Under the pieces are notes generated by a model. It made no database searches. It was given only the letters and a program-made list of their open reading frames with translations, and was not told the DNA's origin. Shown one piece after another: positions 61,899 through 64,000 of a stretch of DNA of 64,000 nucleotides. This stretch comes from JBBDIM01 sp040880405 (GTDB lineage: Bacteria; Planctomycetota; Planctomycetia; Pirellulales; Pirellulaceae). Positions within the stretch are counted from its first letter, which is position 1, and every line of letters begins with the position of its first letter. Both the position numbers and the translations under genes were made by a program. The DNA lies in the NCBI GenBank assembly GCA_040880405.1, contig JBBDIM010000042.1, positions 104,762-168,761 of the forward strand. The letters are read 5' to 3'.

Positions 61899-63158
61899 TC
61901 ACTCCAGCGGCGATTTTCGAGTTTCCCAGCCTTTGCCGAGTCGATCTTCGACCTCCTGGAGATCTTTCATAATGGTGGCCGCTGAGACCTCCAAAAACGT
62001 CCCAAAAATCTCTCGTAATCGCCTCAGATTGCCTTTGAATATCTGCGGATGGCGTTGGTGCAGGAGACGCCAATAGTGCTGAAGTTTAAAAAGGCGTTGA
62101 AATTTCCGCAGGGGGCCACGGTCGGGCCGGTCATTTGCAATAAGATCCTGCCACTCGGTCAGGTGCGATTGGTCGGCCCTCTTATGAAGACTCTCACCGA
62201 GCATATCCCGCAGGTCATCTCGGCTGGGTAGTGGAACCGTGTCAGGCACAAAGAAGAGTCCGCCCGCTGCGGATAGTTGCCGCATCATTGCCGGGAGGAT
62301 ATCGCCATCCATCATAGGCCCCTGTGGCACCGGAAGGTCGGGACCCGTCAAACAGGAAAGTCGCCAGCGGGCGAGAAACTCCTGGAACATGGCCATGGTA
62401 CGCGAAAGATCAAAATGACCTTCGTTATTAATTTCCAGGTATTTCGGCATGGCAGGTTGGCTCAGATGAAACGGCGCGGTTCCCCATTGCCGGATCTCCT
62501 GCCGGAGGTCTTGAACCAATTGCTCTTGTTCCTCAATGAACGTTCGATTGGTAAGTAACCAGCCCGGATAGGCCGACAGGGCTTGCAGAAAGGGACTCGT
62601 AAAACGGTTGTTGGCAACGCGAATGGAATTAGCCACCTTCGCCGGATTGAGATTATGCGGGGGTTGGTCCCAACCCATTTCGACAATAAGTCCCTGGACA
62701 TCCTGTCCCTCAGAGAGGTTGGGATCCAAGCTAAATTTGGACGAACGCCGGAGTCCCGTGTATTGGACACGAGCGTTGTTCCAAACGCCCGCCCAGGTGC
62801 TGTGGTCGCCGCATATTTCCGAGATATGTCGCTCTACCTCGCGATCATAAGGCGCGATTGGACCTTCCGGCAACGCCTCGTCGATCTGTTTCCAGAGGTC
62901 TTTTGGCAGGCTGTAGAAATATTGGTCGACGATCCATCGATGTCCTTGGTGTTCCAAGATGGCCGGCGGAGGCTGGTGCTCAAGAGGCAGGGGCAGCAGC
63001 TGATCGTAGGGAGTCTCGGGTTCTATTGTTGGCACCGTCCAGTTTGTATGCGCATCGGTCGATTGGGCCGGAGTAACCTCCACTGTGATCTTGAGGAGGT
63101 CCTCTTTGGTGTCGCGACCCTCTGGCAAAGGTTCATTTGGTGAGGGTAATTGATCCAT
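61899..63158 (-). CDS. Unknown 419-residue protein of the element
   Basis: 419 residues. I do not recognise a family. The sequence is soluble, without signal or membrane segment, rich in Pro, Gln, Trp and Leu in the first half, with a basic helical C-terminus (FKLQHYWRLLHQRHPQIFKG, NLRRLREIFGTFLEVSAATI). WKQIDEALPEGPIAPYDREV resembles a helical nucleic-acid-binding module, but this is weak. The GTGAGGGTAATTG-type context at the start gives no strong ribosome site. It faces the sigma-like gene and is divergent from the excisionase-integrase pair, so it probably belongs to the same mobile element. Confidence 0.7.
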   Translation of the reverse strand: MDQLPSPNEPLPEGRDTKEDLLKITVEVTPAQSTDAHTNWTVPTIEPETPYDQLLPLPLEHQPPPAILEHQGHRWIVDQYFYSLPKDLWKQIDEALPEGPIAPYDREVERHISEICGDHSTWAGVWNNARVQYTGLRRSSKFSLDPNLSEGQDVQGLIVEMGWDQPPHNLNPAKVANSIRVANNRFTSPFLQALSAYPGWLLTNRTFIEEQEQLVQDLRQEIRQWGTAPFHLSQPAMPKYLEINNEGHFDLSRTMAMFQEFLARWRLSCLTGPDLPVPQGPMMDGDILPAMMRQLSAAGGLFFVPDTVPLPSRDDLRDMLGESLHKRADQSHLTEWQDLIANDRPDRGPLRKFQRLFKLQHYWRLLHQRHPQIFKGNLRRLREIFGTFLEVSAATIMKDLQEVEDRLGKGWETRKSPLE

Positions 63159-63367
63159 GGTCGTTGCCTTGCACTAGGGGATTCATTGCTAAGCCGATCA
63201 CCGGTATTCGAGGTTCTCGAATTTCAACATATCACAAAACCATCGGTGGGGTACAAACCGCTTCCAAGCGGATTTTATCTGCTCACTTCGCCATCGCGGT
63301 GTGACAATCATCTCAACCACGGCTTAACTAAGTCGCCACTTTGAACCCCTAGAACAGGAAGAACTCA

Positions 63368-63634
63368 ATGACCAACGAACGACAGTACCTCAGCCCCACA
63401 GAGCTGGCAGCGAAGTCCGGTCTTTCTCTGTCCACGATCAATCGCCTCAAGCGGGAGCGTAGGATCCCCTACATGCAGCCCACGGGCCCTGGGGGCAAGG
63501 CCTTATTCCCTCCCGATGCCATGGACCAGCTGATGCACCGGCCCGAGCCCACTAGCAAGGAAGATTTCACCACCGGACCCAAGATGCTGGCCGGCGTGAA
63601 ACCGGCCTGGCAACGACTACAAAAAGGTAACTAA
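63368..63634 (+). CDS. Excisionase-type helix-turn-helix protein
   Basis: 88 residues with AGGAAG upstream of the ATG. YLSPTELAAKSGLSLSTINR is a MerR/excisionase-type helix-turn-helix, followed by a wing (RRIPYMQPTGPGGKALFPP) as in the helix_turn_helix_17 family. It ends two bases before the integrase start, the classic excisionase-integrase order. It likely binds the element's ends and sets the direction of recombination, or acts as a repressor; inferred from position. Confidence 0.8.
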   Translation: MTNERQYLSPTELAAKSGLSLSTINRLKRERRIPYMQPTGPGGKALFPPDAMDQLMHRPEPTSKEDFTTGPKMLAGVKPAWQRLQKGN

Positions 63635-63636
63635 CC

Positions 63637-63999
63637 ATGCCGCGGCAACCAAAATACGAACCTTTCCAGGGGGAATACTTCTCCTGGTCGGTCAATATTC
63701 GAGATGGAGTGTATTACGCCAATCGACGAAACTCCGGCTACGATCGAAAACGGATCTCGCTCAACACCCGCGACTGGGAAGAGGCCCTCGAAAACCTCAA
63801 GGCCCTCGATCGCTTCACGGCCCTGGAACTCGGGCTGATCACCGAGGATCAGGCCCGGGACCCGAGCGATCGCGTCTCGATCGCTCAGGGCTGGGACCTC
63901 TACCTGGAGCATTGCGATCGAGGGCAGGTCCAGGGTGGTGTTTCCCACCGCTTTGAAGCTAGCACTCAGTTTTTGCCCGGGGGAGTCGTTTCGTGTTAA
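63637..63999 (+). pseudogene. N-terminal part of a tyrosine recombinase (integrase), stopped at window end
   Basis: 120 codons, starting MPRQPKYEPFQGEYFSWSVN. The N-terminus is like the arm-binding region of phage-type integrases (YYANRRNSGYDRKRISLNTR and DWEEALENLKALDRF). It leads into the start of the core-binding domain (RVSIAQGWDLYLEHC, GGVS). An in-frame TAA at 63997-63999 cuts it off before the catalytic domain. From about 63940 the next frame (PTALKL) looks at least as integrase-like, so a frameshift is likely. Either this is a broken integrase or the true frame continues past the window edge in a shifted frame. Confidence 0.6.
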
Positions 64000-64000
64000 C

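Overview
The window looks like a piece of a planctomycete chromosome (Planctomycetota, probably Pirellulales-like; the rank is inferred). The evidence is the gene content. There are three secreted PVC-type beta-propeller proteins with a terminal CxxCH cytochrome domain, a formylglycine sulfatase with HEAT repeats, a Tat-exported Gfo/Idh/MocA oxidoreductase, two ceramidase-like proteins, a CehA/McbA-like protein, a PQQ-propeller protein, an XylR-type regulator, and wide gene spacing with few operons. Base composition is moderately GC-rich throughout.

Left part (1-25.7 kb). A cobalamin riboswitch precedes a TonB-dependent receptor that runs off the left edge. Next come a glycine-zipper lipoprotein, a HEAT-type secreted protein, a diverged orphan MurE-like ligase and a PtsN-like EIIA with an added helix-turn-helix, coupled to an unknown gene. 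A housekeeping run follows: rimO-pgsA-CPBP protease on the plus strand and dnaJ-like-rnpA-yidD on the minus strand. After that lie secreted catabolic proteins, a class II photolyase, an SRPBCC-SDR fusion, pyrF overlapping a TVP38 membrane protein, a CAT-anticodon tRNA with a clear terminator, and rpsU.

Middle (25.8-60.0 kb). The most unusual single gene is a 936-residue protein that joins a TOTE-type primase domain, a superfamily 2 helicase and a DUF559 nuclease. It looks like a one-gene conflict or defence system. Beyond it are an SGNH hydrolase, a CAP-domain protein, an AI-2E-type transporter with an acidic insertion, a sulfatase, an amidohydrolase, an SDR, an MFS transporter, and a RedB-like thiol protein overlapping a hybrid histidine kinase. 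Then come a ceramidase plus propeller-cytochrome pair, a Dabb protein, a TrmH-type methyltransferase, and the biotin pair pyc and birA. An XylR-type regulator lies just after a 1562-residue deacetylase-propeller-cytochrome fusion, which faces a second ceramidase gene. The ceramidase/propeller-cytochrome pairing thus occurs twice.

Right end (60.0-64.0 kb). This part looks like an integrative element or its remnant. It holds a decayed tRNA-Pro-like sequence, a small sigma-factor-like gene preceded by two mutually exclusive hairpins and bracketed by an 18/21 direct repeat, an unknown 419-residue protein, an excisionase-type HTH gene, and the N-terminus of a tyrosine recombinase that hits a stop at the very end of the window.
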